Part shown: positions 43,641 through 52,663 of the stretch, one piece after another | Layout of the letters: each line of letters starts with the position of its first letter | Position numbering within the stretch: position 1 is the first letter of the stretch | Assembly (NCBI GenBank): GCA_033721235.1 | Contig: JAWWAY010000001.1 | Span: forward strand, 310,001 to 374,000 | DNA length: 64,000 nt | From: UBA5078 sp033721235 | Lineage (GTDB): Bacteria; Pseudomonadota; Gammaproteobacteria; Pseudomonadales; Pseudohongiellaceae | Direction of reading: 5' to 3' | Position numbers and translations under genes: made by a program | The notes under the pieces: generated by a model | What the model was told of the DNA's origin: nothing | Seen by the model: only the letters and a program-made list of their open reading frames with translations | Databases searched by the model: none

Positions 43641-43912
43641 CTAAGCCTATATTCGATATTGTTTTGGGTGACACGCTGTGAATATATCCCTATACGCTCT
43701 TCGCCAGCATCCCTGCTGTCGACGGTCACCCAAATCAATATCAAACATAGGCCTTTGAGCTTAGTGCTAAATTTGTGCCTTTTTAAAACTAGTGAATTTC
43801 TAATGGTCATCACTGAAGTTTAAGAGACAGGGAAGTATTAACGGCGAGTCTCGATTAGCGATACTGCTTCCGTGGCTGAGCACAGATGTCCCAAGGCTGT
43901 TTTAAAAAGGTG
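43641..43912 (+). repeat. tandem repeat B, unit 1 (272 bp, deleted form)
   Basis: First of three head-to-tail units. The first 124 nt (43641-43764) form an imperfect inverted repeat: CTAAGC...GCTTAG at the ends, CCTATATTCGATATTG against CAATATCAAACATAGG, GGGTGAC against GTCACCC, and a central CGCCAGCA-TCCC-TGCTG hairpin with one mismatch. It lacks a 59-nt segment present in units 2 and 3; the junction is a single ACAGGG (43827-43832). Confidence 0.88.
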
Positions 43913-44242
43913 CTAAGCCTATATTCGATATTGTTTTCGGTGACCCGCTGTGAATATATCCCTATACGCTCTTCGCCAGCATCCCTGCTGGCGACGGTCC
44001 CCCAAATCAATATCAAACATAGGCCTTTGAGCTTAGTGCTAAATTTGTGCCTTTTTAAAACTAGTGAATTCCCAATGGTCATCACTGAAGTTTAAGAGAC
44101 AGGGGAGTAGTGTCGCTGAGCGAGACCCTCGAGGGCAGGGATGCCCGAGTAGAGCCTACAGGGAAGTATTAATGGCGTGTCTCGATCAGTGATACTGCTT
44201 CCGTCGCTGAGCACAAATATCCCAAGGCTGCTTTAAAAAGTA
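43913..44242 (+). repeat. tandem repeat B, unit 2 (330 bp)
   Basis: Full-length unit. The inverted repeat spans 43913-44036 with a perfect TCGCCAGCA-TCCC-TGCTGGCGA core. The extra 59-nt segment lies between ACAGGG at 44099 and ACAGGG at 44158 and itself holds TCGC-TGA-GCGA, CCCTCGAGGG and GGGCA-GGGA-TGCCC palindromes. Confidence 0.88.
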
Positions 44243-44571
44243 CTAAGCCTATATTTGATATTGTTTTGGGTGACACGCTGTGAATATATCCCTATACGCT
44301 CTTCGCCAGCATCCCTGCTGGCGACGGTCACCCCAATCAATATCAAACATAGGCCTTTGAGCTTAGTGCTAAATTTGTGCTTTTTAAAACTAGTGAATTT
44401 CTAGTGGGCATCACTGAAGTTTAAGAGACAGGGGAGTGGTGTCGCTGAGCGAGACCCTCGAGGGCAGGGATGCCCGAGTGGAGCCTACAGGGAAGTATTA
44501 ACGGCGTGTCTCGATCAGCGATACTGCTTCCGTGGCTGGGCTCAGATGTCTCAATGTTATTTTAAAAAGTG
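44243..44571 (+). repeat. tandem repeat B, unit 3 (329 bp)
   Basis: Very similar to unit 2, with scattered substitutions. The inverted repeat is 44243-44366. The unit ends in TTTTAAAAAGTG and is followed by a truncated CTAAATTAAGG, just before the 3' end of the GGDEF-EAL gene on the other strand. Open frames inside the units arise from the palindrome and are not genes. Confidence 0.88.
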
Positions 44572-44596
44572 CTAAATTAAGGTAGCGCGTAAGCCT

Positions 44597-46717
44597 TTAA
44601 GGGTTATGCGCAATTTTAGGAAGATCAATAACGGTTGTATCGCTCTGGTTTTCTAGCCACTGTACAAGCTGTTCCTTCTTCATTGGGCGAGCATATAGAA
44701 AGCCTTGCATATACTTTAGGCCCATCTCTTTAATCTCTTTCGCCTGTTCTTCGGTTTCAATCCCTTCAGCTATCACTTCGTAGTTCAGCGCCTTCGCAAT
44801 ATGCATTGCCGCTTGAATGATGGCTCTGCCTGGCCCATCCAAACGATTAATGAAGGCTCTGTCAATTTTAATGACATCGACAGCTAAAGATTGTAATTGA
44901 GAGAGCGAAGAATAGCCGGTACCAAAGTCGTCGATGCAAATCTTTACGCCCAATTCTTGAATGCGCGCAATCTTAGTTTGCAAAGTAGGAGTGTCAGAGG
45001 AGAAGACGGTTTCTGTTAGCTCAAGGTGCAAACGTTGTGGGTCTATTTTGCTGATTGCTAACGCTTTCTTTATGGTGCTTTCCATGTCCTCTGCAAGCAT
45101 TTGTATAATGGATGCGTTGACACTGACGGCAATGCTTTTATCCACCCAGGACTGAGCATCGATACAGGCCTGCTCAAGTACCCAGGCACCAATCTTACGT
45201 ATAAAGCCGTATTTTTCCGCCACCGGAATAAACTCGTCAGGGGAAATAACTTCGCCGTCAAACGTCCAGCGCAGCAGAGCCTCGCAGTTGCTGGTTTTGC
45301 CAGTGCTATTTGAAATAATTGGTTGGTAAACAATATGAAATTGATCTTCCCGTAACGCGTTAGCTAAACCGTCTCTAATGCGCTGGTCCCGCTGCAAATT
45401 AATAAGCATGACATCGCTGAAAACAGTGGGAGCCGGGTTCATTACTTTTTTCTGTGAATACATGGCGATGTCGGCCAGCTGTATGAGTTGCTCTGCAGTT
45501 TTGCCATGTTGTGGATAGGACGATATTCCAATTGTCGCGCCGATAGTGACGGTTTCTGCGCTAGTGCTTATAGGTTGGCACACGCTGGCAATGAGCTCTT
45601 CACTGAACTCAATTATTTCTTGATCGCTGCATTCTTCCATCAAGATAAGAAACTCATCGCCTCCCCAGCGACATAAATTATGTTTATCCGACACTCTGTT
45701 TAATAGGCGCTGGGATGTGTTTACCAGAACCTCATCGCCTATCTGGTGGCCTAAGGAGTCGTTTACTTTTTTAAAGCCATCTAAGTCAATAAACAAAACG
45801 GCCAGCGATTTGCCTTGCTGTTCGCAGCTGACTAGTCTTCGGCGCAAATGAGAATGGAACGCTTTGCGGTTGTATAGTGCTGTTAAGGGGTCTAGGGCAG
45901 ATAACTCATAAATTTTATCGGTTCTACGTTTTACTCGGGCTTCCAGCTCATTATTAACAATATTGAGCTGGGCATAGGCATTGGTTAGCTCTTGATTAAT
46001 GCGCCCGACAACATTCTTTTCTTTCTCCATCTCTTCCATTAGCTCGGTGTTATAGCTTTTGAGCACAATAGCTTTATGGGTGAATAGGGCGGCGCGCTTA
46101 GCCGTAGTAGCGGTGACTGCAAAATAGGCTATCCCCAATATGCCTAGGGTTTGCCATGTTTGCATGCCCGATACTATCCCCTGAATGGATAGAGGGAGGA
46201 CTAAAATGCCAACGTAAGCGGTGGCGATGAGTCGGTTGGCGGAAAAAACATTGGTGGCCCCAGAGGCCATTCCGGCAATAACGCAGATAAGACCGGCAAG
46301 CTCCAGTGTGCCGACAGTGTCAAAAACTGCCAGAGAGTAAAAGCACCAACCACAGGCAGTGATTATAACGCCGGTGGCTAGGCGTCTAATGGCAGCGCGG
46401 CCATCGTAATCAGTGTGACGTAAGGACCTGCGCCAATGTTCAGCGTCAATAAGGCGCGCCACGACGATGACCATCATAGTTGCCCACCACCAAAACTTTA
46501 AAGCAGCGTGGTGATCGCCTGGAAAGCCGAAGGCCAGAGCGGTAACAGTAACAATATTAATTAAACTGCCGGAAAGGCTGTTGCTATATAGCAGGTCCGC
46601 GCTATCGCGGCTGTACCTTGCTAGAGTACTATCAGAATCGGTGCTGTGGGGCATGGAATGACTGCTCTTGTTATCTCTATAATACGACCGCGCCAAAGCA
46701 CTTAGTGGGCGTGGCAT
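44597..46717 (-). CDS. membrane-anchored GGDEF-EAL protein
   Basis: A 706-residue c-di-GMP protein with about six membrane helices (residues 50-215), a coiled coil (about 230-275), GGDEF (about 275-430) and EAL (about 445-690). The cyclase loop is CRWGGDEF, but the position for the RxxD inhibitory site reads SDKH, so feedback inhibition is probably lost. EAL residues are intact (CEALLRW, ELTETV, DDFGTGYSS, KIDRAF, AEGIET). Starts at 46717 and 46654 are both possible. The membrane sensor is MASE-like, but I cannot name its subtype. An imperfect GCGC-ended stem covers its stop codon. Confidence 0.85.
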   Translation of the reverse strand: MPRPLSALARSYYRDNKSSHSMPHSTDSDSTLARYSRDSADLLYSNSLSGSLINIVTVTALAFGFPGDHHAALKFWWWATMMVIVVARLIDAEHWRRSLRHTDYDGRAAIRRLATGVIITACGWCFYSLAVFDTVGTLELAGLICVIAGMASGATNVFSANRLIATAYVGILVLPLSIQGIVSGMQTWQTLGILGIAYFAVTATTAKRAALFTHKAIVLKSYNTELMEEMEKEKNVVGRINQELTNAYAQLNIVNNELEARVKRRTDKIYELSALDPLTALYNRKAFHSHLRRRLVSCEQQGKSLAVLFIDLDGFKKVNDSLGHQIGDEVLVNTSQRLLNRVSDKHNLCRWGGDEFLILMEECSDQEIIEFSEELIASVCQPISTSAETVTIGATIGISSYPQHGKTAEQLIQLADIAMYSQKKVMNPAPTVFSDVMLINLQRDQRIRDGLANALREDQFHIVYQPIISNSTGKTSNCEALLRWTFDGEVISPDEFIPVAEKYGFIRKIGAWVLEQACIDAQSWVDKSIAVSVNASIIQMLAEDMESTIKKALAISKIDPQRLHLELTETVFSSDTPTLQTKIARIQELGVKICIDDFGTGYSSLSQLQSLAVDVIKIDRAFINRLDGPGRAIIQAAMHIAKALNYEVIAEGIETEEQAKEIKEMGLKYMQGFLYARPMKKEQLVQWLENQSDTTVIDLPKIAHNP

Positions 46718-46832
46718 ATTCGATACCAGAGTCCGCTAGCGTTTGTGCAATCTATAGGGCTGCTTAAGAATTATTTTTATTTTCCAGCGCAGTATCCGTT
46801 GCATCTCCATTGGAATAGGAAGCTAGTATACC

Positions 46833-48428
46833 TTGAAGTCAAAAATTTGTAACGTTTTAGACACAATTGCCATAGTTTTTGTTTACTTGATTCTGGTGCT
46901 GTCAGACCGGCTGAATTGGATAAGATTAGACAATCTTCTGTACTTCCCCCTAGAGCTTATGCTGATAGGCGCGATACTGCTTATCCCATTTGCAAAGCTC
47001 TATATACGCGGCATTGTGGCGGTTTTGCTGGGCTTAGGCCTTGTTTTTAGACTGGCCGATATTAGTGCATTTGAGATTTTTGCCCGTTCATTTAACCCGG
47101 TATTTGACGCCTATTTATTGCTTGATGGCTATGGTTTTGTGCGAAGCAGTTTTGGCACGGCTGCCGCGCTGCTGACCGCTGTCTTGCTGCTTGTGCTTAT
47201 CGGCCTTATTTTCTACTTGAGTTACTGGGCGCTTGGGCGTATCGCTCGTTTAGTTAACCTCTCTCACAAGCGCAGTGTGCTGGTATTACTGCCAACAATC
47301 ATTCTGTGGACCGTGTTGTACCTCGGCGACTGGCCCAGGGCTTCCATGTGGTTTATCGATCAGTTTAGCGCTCATATGGTCCGAATTGCCCATAGCGTCA
47401 AGGATATACGTGAATTCAGGAGTGTGGTGGACGCAGACCCCTACGCCGAAGAGGACGGCTTGTTCGATAGGCTGGCAGGCAAAGACGTCTTGATAGTTTT
47501 TATTGAGTCCTATGGCCGCACACTGTTGGAAAAAACCGAGTACTCCCCGCAAATCAGGACGGCCCTAGAGGAGGCCACTGCAAACCTGAAAAGCCATGGT
47601 TTTAGCAGTCGCAGTGCTTTGTTGCACTCACCCACGGTAGGAGGGATTAGTTGGCTGGCCCATGCCACTGCGCTGTCTGGTTTATGGATTGATAGCCAAG
47701 TGCGCTATGACAGTTTGTTGCTGAGCGACAGAGAAACACTTCTTAGCCTTTTTGAGCGTTCTGGTTGGCGCTCAGTAGGCGTAATGCCAGCTATATCCAT
47801 GGCTTGGCCCGAGGGAAGCTATTTTGGTTACGACTCACTATTGGCGGCACCACAATTAAATTATAGAGGCGAGCCGTTTAATTACGTGACTATGCCCGAT
47901 CAGTTCACGCTGGCTCAGTTTCAAGCGCTGGAGCGCGGTCAGGCTCGACAGGAACAGCCCTTGGTGGCTGAGATCGCGTTACTTTCCTCCCATGCGCCAT
48001 GGACACCAGTGCCGTATTTAATCGACTGGGATGAGGTAGGGGATGGCACCGTTTTTAACGAGCAAGCCCTTTCTGGTGAGCCCCCAGAGGTGGTATGGCA
48101 GGATAAAGAACGTGTAATGCGCCAGTATCGCGAAAGCGTGGAGTATGTGCTTAATACGTTGGTGTCTTATATTAAGGTATATGGAGATGAGGATTTAGTG
48201 GTGCTGATACTGGGCGATCACCAGCCCATGCCTTATGTGACGGACAACTCACCTAGTCGTGACGTGCCCGTACACATTATCGCTAGAGACTCTACAGTGA
48301 TGTCCGCCATTGAGCATTGGCAGTGGCAAGAAGGAATGCTGCCTAGCCTTGAGGGACCCGTTTGGCGTATGGACGCCTTACGGGATGAGTTTATTCAGGC
48401 TTTCTCGTCTGAGCTGCCTCAAGACTGA
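46833..48428 (+). CDS. sulfatase-like membrane hydrolase/transferase
   Basis: Alkaline-phosphatase-superfamily enzyme with four or five N-terminal membrane helices (to about residue 175) and a periplasmic catalytic domain. The metal-binding and nucleophile motifs are VFIESYGR, HSPTVGGISW (Thr nucleophile) and LILGDHQPM. Members transfer phosphoethanolamine or phosphoglycerol to lipids or glycans, or hydrolyse sulfate esters. The start is TTG at 46833 with TAGGAAG upstream. It converges on the methyltransferase gene and may belong to the glycolipid-like cluster to its right. Confidence 0.75.
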   Translation: MKSKICNVLDTIAIVFVYLILVLSDRLNWIRLDNLLYFPLELMLIGAILLIPFAKLYIRGIVAVLLGLGLVFRLADISAFEIFARSFNPVFDAYLLLDGYGFVRSSFGTAAALLTAVLLLVLIGLIFYLSYWALGRIARLVNLSHKRSVLVLLPTIILWTVLYLGDWPRASMWFIDQFSAHMVRIAHSVKDIREFRSVVDADPYAEEDGLFDRLAGKDVLIVFIESYGRTLLEKTEYSPQIRTALEEATANLKSHGFSSRSALLHSPTVGGISWLAHATALSGLWIDSQVRYDSLLLSDRETLLSLFERSGWRSVGVMPAISMAWPEGSYFGYDSLLAAPQLNYRGEPFNYVTMPDQFTLAQFQALERGQARQEQPLVAEIALLSSHAPWTPVPYLIDWDEVGDGTVFNEQALSGEPPEVVWQDKERVMRQYRESVEYVLNTLVSYIKVYGDEDLVVLILGDHQPMPYVTDNSPSRDVPVHIIARDSTVMSAIEHWQWQEGMLPSLEGPVWRMDALRDEFIQAFSSELPQD

Positions 48429-48485
48429 TCAGTAGCGTGCAAATTTATGCGCCCGTGGCGAGCGCTTGACGAGAGGGCGCTACGC

Positions 48486-49283
48486 CTAGGCTAGGGCCTT
48501 AGGGATAGCCAGAACATCCGTATGCCCAACATCGCATTGACCGTGCTTCATGTTCTCTAGGCGAAAGTTCAGCCATTGTTCGATTTGCTCACCGCTCAGC
48601 TCTGTGCTCCTTGTTATTGCCTGTGCAACGCCTTGGGCTAATTGTGTCATGAGCGCCGTGTCAGCTGAGCCAAGTTGCCAGGGGGAGGGTGCCTGTGCGA
48701 CTTCGTAACCAGCTTGCTCTAATGCGTCTGCCAGGTAGTCGCTGGCCGCAGGCCCTAATGCCGGGCCCATGCCTTTGTCACGTTTTTGATCTTCATTGAA
48801 GGCTTCCAGTACAGCCTCATCCAGTGGGTGTTTGGGGTTCCACAGCACTTGCCCGTTATAATTCAAGGGCGCATAGATAAGGCTATTTTGTTTTTGTAGT
48901 CTCGCAATGAGGCCATCGACAAAATCTGTCGAGGCTAGGTCAAATAAAGCCGATGCCGTTACTACCGTGGCGCCAATCAAGGGTAGCTCGTCAATAACCG
49001 TGAGATCTGCCTGGTGGTCCTCCATTAGCTCATCTGCCATATGGCGTTTTAGGGCCTCATCTAAAGACTTTCCGTTGTGATCCACTAGCCGCCATAAAGC
49101 CACTTGCGCATCGCGCTTCTTTAAGGCTCTTAACATCGAGCCAGTGCCTGCCCCTAGATCGACTACGACAGCCGCGCCAGCGCGCTCTATGCTATCCGAG
49201 ACTAGCTTTAGTAGTTTGGGGTCTCGTGCCTTCTCGTCACTGCTCTCACGTAAGTCGAGCCAGTCGATACTAAATTCACTCAA
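48486..49283 (-). CDS. class I SAM-dependent methyltransferase
   Basis: Rossmann-type methyltransferase of 265 residues. Motif I is VVVDLGAGTGSMLRAL, followed by an acidic residue in RLVDHNGKSL. APLNYNGQVLWNPKHPLDE and KGMGPALGPAA are features I do not recognise from well-known methyltransferases. It starts 6 nt after the glycosyltransferase gene, so the two are coupled. Substrate unknown; the neighbours suggest a pterin-like, glycosylated or lipid product. Confidence 0.78.
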   Translation of the reverse strand: MSEFSIDWLDLRESSDEKARDPKLLKLVSDSIERAGAAVVVDLGAGTGSMLRALKKRDAQVALWRLVDHNGKSLDEALKRHMADELMEDHQADLTVIDELPLIGATVVTASALFDLASTDFVDGLIARLQKQNSLIYAPLNYNGQVLWNPKHPLDEAVLEAFNEDQKRDKGMGPALGPAASDYLADALEQAGYEVAQAPSPWQLGSADTALMTQLAQGVAQAITRSTELSGEQIEQWLNFRLENMKHGQCDVGHTDVLAIPKALA

Positions 49284-49289
49284 GGTCTT

Positions 49290-50330
49290 TCACTCTCCTG
49301 ATATTGCGGTGGAAATTATCTGGGCACCATTTTGCCAGCTAGGAAGCTGTTTGGCAGCAGCCTGTGCGCCTAATTGCAGCTCTTGGCGCTTTTCTGGGTG
49401 TGCCAATAAGTCTTCTAAGGCAACACGCAGTGCCTCTTGGTCATTTGGGGGGACTAGAATGCCTGCGCTTTGAGGAACTAAATCGGGTACGGCACCCGCC
49501 TCGCAACCGATGATCGGAAGCCCATAGGCCAATGCCTCTGCGAAAACCATTCCATAGCCCTCGTATAGAGAGGGTAATACGAATAAGTCGGCTTGTTGAT
49601 ATTCGCCCTCTACCTGCGCTAGTGGCCCTAGAAACTCAACCCGCTGTTGCAGTTGTTGCTGTTCGACATAAGTTCGTAATTGCTGGAACCAGTCGGGGTC
49701 CATGCTCTTGGAACCCACCAGTATCAACTGCCAGTCCAGATGGCTTAATTTTGCCAGCGCTCGCAGCAGGACATCATGGGCCTTTCTTTTAGTCAGAGTG
49801 GCCACGCAAAGGATTCGCGGCACTTGGCCACTGCATAGGGCAAACTCCACTGGGTCTGTGCCGGGCCTAGCAACGCTAAGTTTTCTATCTGGCACACCAT
49901 AGTCGCTCATTAGCACTGTGGCGGTGTGTTGGCTGGTTGTGATGACGTGCTCGCAGATCGATAGTGCTCGCGACTCCGACTTACCCAAGTCATAGACTTG
50001 CTGGTCGCTAAGACCGGCTTCCATTGCCAGAGGGTGATGGCAAAGGGCGAACAACTGTAAGCGATACTTATGCTTTGCTATCACATCATCTAAAACACCC
50101 AGTGCTAGGCCGTCTATTAGGACAACTGAGCCGTCTGGGATTTTGTTGAAACTTGTGTTGGCCGAATCTAATGCTTTTTGATTAGGGTGGGGAAAGGTAG
50201 GGGAAAGGGGAACAAGTTGAACTTTATGCCCTAATAGCTCAAGTTCACTCTTCATTCTTCTATCGTAGGCATAGCCTCCGGTCAGTTGTTTAATATCACC
50301 GGGGATCGCAAAAAAAATATCTGGCTTCAA
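49290..50330 (-). CDS. glycosyltransferase family 4
   Basis: GT-B fold enzyme of 346 residues. The retaining GT4 signature EGYGMVFAE (E-x7-E) lies near residue 260, with PSLYEGYG before it, and RPGTDP and CVATLTKRKAHDVLL in the donor domain. The N-terminus IPGDIKQLTGGYAYDRRM is the acceptor side. No membrane helices. Divergent from the RibD-C-like gene across 209 nt. Confidence 0.85.
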   Translation of the reverse strand: MKPDIFFAIPGDIKQLTGGYAYDRRMKSELELLGHKVQLVPLSPTFPHPNQKALDSANTSFNKIPDGSVVLIDGLALGVLDDVIAKHKYRLQLFALCHHPLAMEAGLSDQQVYDLGKSESRALSICEHVITTSQHTATVLMSDYGVPDRKLSVARPGTDPVEFALCSGQVPRILCVATLTKRKAHDVLLRALAKLSHLDWQLILVGSKSMDPDWFQQLRTYVEQQQLQQRVEFLGPLAQVEGEYQQADLFVLPSLYEGYGMVFAEALAYGLPIIGCEAGAVPDLVPQSAGILVPPNDQEALRVALEDLLAHPEKRQELQLGAQAAAKQLPSWQNGAQIISTAISGE

Positions 50331-50539
50331 GTCCGTTCCTTTTTGCAGCGTACTGCTCCATTTAAATAGCTTAGTGTGGGGAATTTTCCCTTAGTTTGGC
50401 GGTGCTCACAATATAAAGTTTTTAATACAAAGCCTTGTTCAGTGTTGGCCTTGCCTAATAGGCATGTGCACCGTACCATTCCTCGATTAAGGAATTATTA
50501 CGCGTTACGCATGGTGTGTAGTGCATGGCAAAGGCGTAT

Positions 50540-51247
50540 ATGAATCTCGAACAGAAGATTGAGCAGTGGTTGAAGCAAAGCATTAGTGCAAAAGCGCTGA
50601 CAGATCGCCCTTTTATTTCCCTTTGCTATGCTCAAAGCATAGACGGCAGCATTACTATTAAGTCGGGTAGCTCTCTTGCCTTGAGTGGGCCGGAATCTAC
50701 TCGCCTGACTCATCAATTGCGCGCGACCCATGATGGCATCATGGTTGGCGTCGAAACCGTATTGGCTGATAACCCACGCTTATCTGTGCGTGAGTGTAAG
50801 GGCGAGAATCCTCAGCCTATCGTTGTGGATAGCCATCTTCGCATTCCTGCCACTGCTAAGCTTTGTCAATTAGAGCAGGGCAAGTGCTGGGTATTGACCA
50901 CCGTTGCCGAAGATACGCTAAGCGATAAGGCCTTAGAGATAATGCAAATAGAGACAAATGAGCAAGGCCGAGTGTGTCTGCATAGCGCGATGCGGGTGCT
51001 GTCTGCAAAAGGAATTAAGTCCGTCATGGTTGAGGGCGGCGCTAAATTGATTACCGCTTTCATTAAGGCAGGCTTAGCCGACGCAGTGGTGATCACAATG
51101 GCGCCCACTTTTGTCGGCGGTTATAAGGCAGTAGGGCAGCTGGACTACAGCAATAAGGGGCAATTGCCACGAATTAGTCCCATGCACACAGGTGTATTGG
51201 GAGACGACCTCATTATGTGGGGCAATATGGAGTTTGGTAATAATTAA
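50540..51247 (+). CDS. RibD C-terminal domain reductase (DHFR-like fold)
   Basis: A stand-alone reductase domain of 235 residues, similar to the C-terminal half of RibD, which reduces the ribosyl chain of a pyrimidine in riboflavin synthesis. Marks are SLCYAQSIDGSI, LRATHDGIMVGVETVLADNPRL and VMVEGGAKLITAF. No deaminase domain is present. ATG at 50540 follows AAAGG; ATG at 50525 is an alternative. It is followed one base later by the dehydrogenase gene. A riboflavin role is unlikely, since no other rib genes are here. Confidence 0.8.
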   Translation: MNLEQKIEQWLKQSISAKALTDRPFISLCYAQSIDGSITIKSGSSLALSGPESTRLTHQLRATHDGIMVGVETVLADNPRLSVRECKGENPQPIVVDSHLRIPATAKLCQLEQGKCWVLTTVAEDTLSDKALEIMQIETNEQGRVCLHSAMRVLSAKGIKSVMVEGGAKLITAFIKAGLADAVVITMAPTFVGGYKAVGQLDYSNKGQLPRISPMHTGVLGDDLIMWGNMEFGNN

Positions 51248-51248
51248 T

Positions 51249-52274
51249 ATGAGCCAATCGTGCAGTAAGCAGACTCTTTATTTTAGCGGTCAACGATCCG
51301 TTGAAATCAGAGAAGAATCGCTGACAGTTCTGGCAGCAGGGCAAGTGCTGGTTAGGACACTTTGCTCGGCCATCAGCGCGGGCACTGAGATGCTGGTTTA
51401 CAGAGGGCAGTTGCCGACAGAGATGGACGTCGATTCTTCGCTCTCTTCTCTGTCAGATAACGATGCGTATCCTATGCCCTATGGCTATGCCTGTGTGGGG
51501 GAGGTACTTGCGGTAGGTGAGAATATCGCGCGGGATACAGTCGGTAAGCGAGTATTCGTTTTTCACCCTCATAGTAATTTTATTATCAGCGATTTAGATA
51601 GCTGCCAGATTGTTCCCGATGATGTGAGCTCTCAGGCCGCCTTGTTTCTTGCCAATATGGAAACTGCGATTAACCTGGTGCAGGACGTTAAACCTTTAGT
51701 GGGAGAAACGGGCGCGGTAATCGGGCAGGGTATCGTTGGTTTGTTAACAGCGGCACTTCTATCTGAGTTTCCCTTGGCATCGCTTTGTACGGTTGATAAA
51801 CAAATCAATCGCCGAGTTCTCTCCAGTGCGCTCAATAAAGTGAAAAGCTTTGACCCCGATGCACAGCTGCAAGAATTACAGGCAGCATTGGAATCTAGTG
51901 CGGGCGGGACGGATTTTATTGTTGAAGTTAGCGGGGCCCCTGCAGCACTCAATTTGGCTATCGATTTGAGCGGCTACGGCTCCAGAATTATTATTGGAAG
52001 TTGGTATGGCACAAAAAACGCTGCAATAAACTTGGGCGGCAAAGTGCATCGTAATCGTTTGAATATCTATAGCAGCCAAGTGAGTTCTATTGCACCACAC
52101 TTGACGGCTCGTTGGAGCAAGGCAAGGCGATTTGAAGTGGTATGGGATGCCATTAGAAGGCTACGTCCCGAACAATTTATTGCTAAGACTGTCGAGTTGA
52201 CTGACGCTAGTGATGTATACCATAGAATTGATACGGGCGAAGACCAAGACGTTCAAACCATATTTACTTATTAG
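51249..52274 (+). CDS. BchC-like medium-chain dehydrogenase
   Basis: MDR-family oxidoreductase of 341 residues. N-terminal VRTLCSAISAGTEMLVYRGQLP and YGYACVGEVLAVGE resemble BchC-like dehydrogenases; the classical structural-zinc Cys cluster is absent. The nucleotide fold is AVIGQGIVGLLTAALL. GGTDFIVEVSGAPAALNLAI and IIIGSWYG follow. The ATG at 51249 is one base after the reductase stop, indicating coupling; a longer frame to 51192 is a shadow. Likely reduces or oxidises a side-chain carbonyl or hydroxyl of the pathway intermediate. Confidence 0.8.
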   Translation: MSQSCSKQTLYFSGQRSVEIREESLTVLAAGQVLVRTLCSAISAGTEMLVYRGQLPTEMDVDSSLSSLSDNDAYPMPYGYACVGEVLAVGENIARDTVGKRVFVFHPHSNFIISDLDSCQIVPDDVSSQAALFLANMETAINLVQDVKPLVGETGAVIGQGIVGLLTAALLSEFPLASLCTVDKQINRRVLSSALNKVKSFDPDAQLQELQAALESSAGGTDFIVEVSGAPAALNLAIDLSGYGSRIIIGSWYGTKNAAINLGGKVHRNRLNIYSSQVSSIAPHLTARWSKARRFEVVWDAIRRLRPEQFIAKTVELTDASDVYHRIDTGEDQDVQTIFTY

Positions 52275-52285
52275 AAGGCATTGTT

Positions 52286-52663
52286 ATGTATACCGTTGCA
52301 GTGAGAAAAGATTTTATTGCTCAGCATCATTTGATCGGGGGTGATTGGGGGGACGAGAATTTTCCGCATTCTCATCACTATGTTGCACAAGTCGAAATTA
52401 GTAGCAGCCAATTAGACCAGCATGGTTATCTGGTTGATATTGTCGATATCGAGGAATCTTTAAATTCAATAGTGGCTTATTTTCAAGATGCCTCACTGAA
52501 CGATAAGCCTGAGTTTGCAGGGCTTAATCCAAGCATCGAGCATTTTAGTCGAATATTATGCGAGAAATTATTGGCCTCAATTAAGACACCTGAGTCGGGG
52601 CAATTGCGAGTAAAGCTGTGGGAGAACGAAAGCTGCTGGGCCGCCTACGTTAAAGAGTTTTAG
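52286..52663 (+). CDS. 6-pyruvoyltetrahydropterin synthase-like protein (PTPS/QueD family)
   Basis: T-fold enzyme of 125 residues. Zinc-type His residues appear as AQHHLIGG and HSHHYVAQVE, and the catalytic Asp/His region as NPSIEHFSRILCEKL, ending KLWENESCWAAYV. In QueD and PTPS the catalytic Cys sits four residues before the first His of HGH; here that residue is Glu (ENFPHSHHY). That exchange is known from PTPS-III enzymes that make 6-hydroxymethyl-dihydropterin. The family call is firm, the reaction is not. Its end overlaps the convergent flippase gene by 14 nt. Confidence 0.82.
   Translation: MYTVAVRKDFIAQHHLIGGDWGDENFPHSHHYVAQVEISSSQLDQHGYLVDIVDIEESLNSIVAYFQDASLNDKPEFAGLNPSIEHFSRILCEKLLASIKTPESGQLRVKLWENESCWAAYVKEF

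Noticed and set aside
43541..44095. Open frames of 69-90 codons inside the tandem units, on both strands
   Set aside because: They arise from the same inverted repeat read in both directions, lack ribosome sites and family features, and change with the repeat copies.
43315..44571. CRISPR-like array
   Set aside because: Repeats are long (101 and about 330 bp), few, tandem or far apart, with no short uniform repeats, unique spacers or cas genes.
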